Source of the DNA: Streptantibioticus silvisoli
GTDB taxonomy: Bacteria; Actinomycetota; Actinomycetes; Streptomycetales; Streptomycetaceae
DNA: 64,000 bases
Assembly (NCBI RefSeq): GCF_027947535.2
Contig: NZ_JAAGKO020000040.1
Coordinates: forward strand, 1 to 64,000
Direction of reading: 5' to 3'
Shown piece after piece: positions 63,060 to 64,000 of this stretch. Positions within the stretch are counted from its first letter, which is position 1; every line of letters starts with the position of its first letter. Under the pieces are notes generated by a model that saw only the letters and a list, made by a program, of their open reading frames with translations, made no database searches and was not told the origin of the DNA. A program made the translations under genes and the position numbers.

Positions 63060-63362
63060 TCAGGCGGCACGCGAGGTGCGGTCGGCTTCGGTGTGGCGCT
63101 GCGGATGCACGGCCCCGCCGGGGAGCGGGATGCCGCCGGCGTGGCACGGGGTGGACGGGGCGACCTGGCAGGCAGGGCAGACGGCGACGGTCCGAGCCCA
63201 GGCGTCGAGGCGGGCCGGATGCACTGGGCTGTCCGTGATCCGGTGGCGCCCCGACCGAGTCGTGCACGCCTCCCGTGCGCCAGCGCCACAGTGCGGGCAC
63301 GGAACGCTGCGGGCCGGGTGCGGTGCGGTCCCCAGCAGGCGGCGGAGTTCATGAACGGTCAT
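63060..63362 (-). CDS. double zinc-finger protein (100 aa)
   Basis: From ATG 63362. Two Cys-knuckles of the CPxCGAxxxxxC type: SVPCPHCGAGAREACTTRSG with RHRITDSPVHPARL, and AVCPACQVAPSTPCHAGGIP with HPQRH. This fold is common in Streptomyces as small DNA/RNA-binding zinc proteins. Function unknown. Its start overlaps the previous stop (ATGA). Confidence 0.76.
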   Translation of the reverse strand: MTVHELRRLLGTAPHPARSVPCPHCGAGAREACTTRSGRHRITDSPVHPARLDAWARTVAVCPACQVAPSTPCHAGGIPLPGGAVHPQRHTEADRTSRAA

Positions 63363-63601
63363 GGAGTGGCCTCGGGTTCTTCGATCGGGCAGGGACAGTC
63401 GGGCGGGCAGAAGTGCTGGCTGGGCGGGTGTGTGCCAGCTGGCCACTCGCCAGGTCGGCGCCCTGTTGGGGTGGGCTGCTGCTGTGGGGCGGGTTTTGCG
63501 TCGCGGCGGGCGACGCCCTCGGCGATCTGGGCGCGGAGGTAGGCACGCAGGTCGCCCTGGCAGCGCATCACGGTGATGTCGTCGGGGTCGACGTCGGTCA
63601 T
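63359..63601 (-). CDS. small hypothetical protein (80 aa)
   Basis: From ATG 63601, overlapping the upstream TGA. MTDVDPDDITVMRCQGDLRA, then YLRAQIAEGVARRDAKP and a Pro-rich region ending FCPPDCPCPIEEPEA with CxxxCxC. Unknown. Confidence 0.65.
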   Translation of the reverse strand: MTDVDPDDITVMRCQGDLRAYLRAQIAEGVARRDAKPAPQQQPTPTGRRPGEWPAGTHPPSQHFCPPDCPCPIEEPEATP

Positions 63602-64000
63602 GACGCTTCGCCTTCGACGATCTCCGCGCCCCAGACCTCGTCGTTCTGCATTCGAACCAGCGCCAGACGGGAAGCGGCTCGGCGGCGTTCTTCTTCAGCT
63701 GTTCGCTGCTCGGCGGTCTGCTCGGTTGTCCCAGCCGCTGCCCGAAGGCGTGCGCCGTGCGGTTTCCGGCGGGGCTTGCCGATGGGCTGTTTCTCGCTGC
63801 CTCCCGGCGTCTTGCACGGCCGACCGATCGCAGCGCCGCATGCCGGGCAGCGGATACCGAGCGGGCCGGAGCGCCGTACTTCGGCAGCGAGGGATTCCTC
63901 GTCGGAGTCGGGCACCAGGCGGCCGATGTTGGCGCCTTCAAGGACCTTCGCGACGTCCTTGTGTGGGCCGCCGGTCAGCGCGGGGAGATCGGCCGGCGGG
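63598..64000 (-). CDS. zinc-finger protein, 5' end cut by the window edge
   Basis: The reading frame is open to base 64000. Visible C-terminal part: DLPALTGGPHKDVAKVLEGA, a RCPACGAAIGRPCKTPGGSE knuckle with KPHGAR following, and a C-terminal coiled coil (TAEQRTAEEERRRAASRLAL). A GTG at 63915 could start a 105-aa form, but coding continues upstream. Zinc knuckle of the same type as the 63060 gene. Confidence 0.65.
   Translation of the reverse strand, partial: PPADLPALTGGPHKDVAKVLEGANIGRLVPDSDEESLAAEVRRSGPLGIRCPACGAAIGRPCKTPGGSEKQPIGKPRRKPHGARLRAAAGTTEQTAEQRTAEEERRRAASRLALVRMQNDEVWGAEIVEGEAS

Overview
The window is high-GC actinobacterial DNA, almost certainly from Streptomyces or a close relative. 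Third codon positions are mostly G/C, GTG starts are frequent, genes are coupled by GTGA and ATGA overlaps, several transcripts look leaderless, and many genes match small families typical of Streptomyces mobile elements (DUF6221, DUF6233, DUF6197, DUF6907, DUF3307, DUF2637, DUF4326). I see no rRNA, no canonical tRNA, no CRISPR array and no transposase. Family names come from recognising motifs by eye, not from a database search.

Layout. (1) 1-9.4 kb is an accessory and control block: a small XRE regulator, an XRE/TPR-type regulator divergent from a flavoprotein, small DUF6221-like genes, and a tyrosine recombinase of 385 aa (6568-7725) preceded by a small coupled gene. (2) 9.8-36.6 kb is a nearly complete tailed-phage (siphovirus) late region, read leftwards. 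In transcription order it holds a beta-helix tailspike-like protein, small genes, terminase small and large subunits, portal, minor head protein, a large prohead protease/scaffold protein, major capsid protein, head-tail connectors, major tail protein, the tail assembly chaperone pair (-1 frame), a 1273-aa tape measure protein, a 1135-aa minor tail protein, a fibre-like protein, a papain-fold protein, a GH25-like endolysin and several small membrane (holin-like) proteins. One gene in this block, a DUF732-type lipoprotein, runs the other way. (3) 36.7-44.6 kb holds small leftward genes: helix-turn-helix proteins, a split XRE/DUF5753-like regulator, and DUF3307, DUF6197 and DUF4236 proteins. (4) 44.7-51.7 kb resembles the transfer region of Streptomyces conjugative plasmids and AICEs: an FtsK/SpoIIIE-type TraB translocase, a DUF2637 membrane/coiled-coil protein, several small Spd-like membrane proteins, a zincin, a RapZ C-terminal-domain protein and an excisionase-like HTH protein. 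(5) 51.8-53.4 kb has a KorSA-type GntR regulator divergent from a GIY-YIG nuclease. (6) 53.9-64 kb holds many small coupled genes, including a SLOG/DUF2493 protein, two MazG-like pyrophosphohydrolases, a WYL-like protein, a LuxR-type HTH protein, two DUF4326 proteins and a C5-cytosine methyltransferase. The last gene runs off the right edge.

Taken together, the window looks like a mosaic of a siphovirus and a Streptomyces-type conjugative element: virion genes, lysis genes and an integrase sit beside a TraB/Spd/KorSA transfer module. Streptomyces phage-plasmids carrying both kinds of module are known (pZL12 is the example I recall), so the class is not new, but the combination deserves attention. 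Whether it is an integrated prophage, an AICE-phage hybrid or a circular phage-plasmid cannot be decided here, because I found neither attachment sites nor a replication initiator. The points most worth following up are a repeat cluster at the 3' end of traB that could be its clt recognition locus (44671-44801), a tRNA-like acceptor/T-arm structure without D or anticodon arms (57849-57897), a three-copy intergenic element with variable stem-loops, a prohead protease with an embedded nine-cysteine cluster, and a lipoprotein gene antisense to the tail operon.
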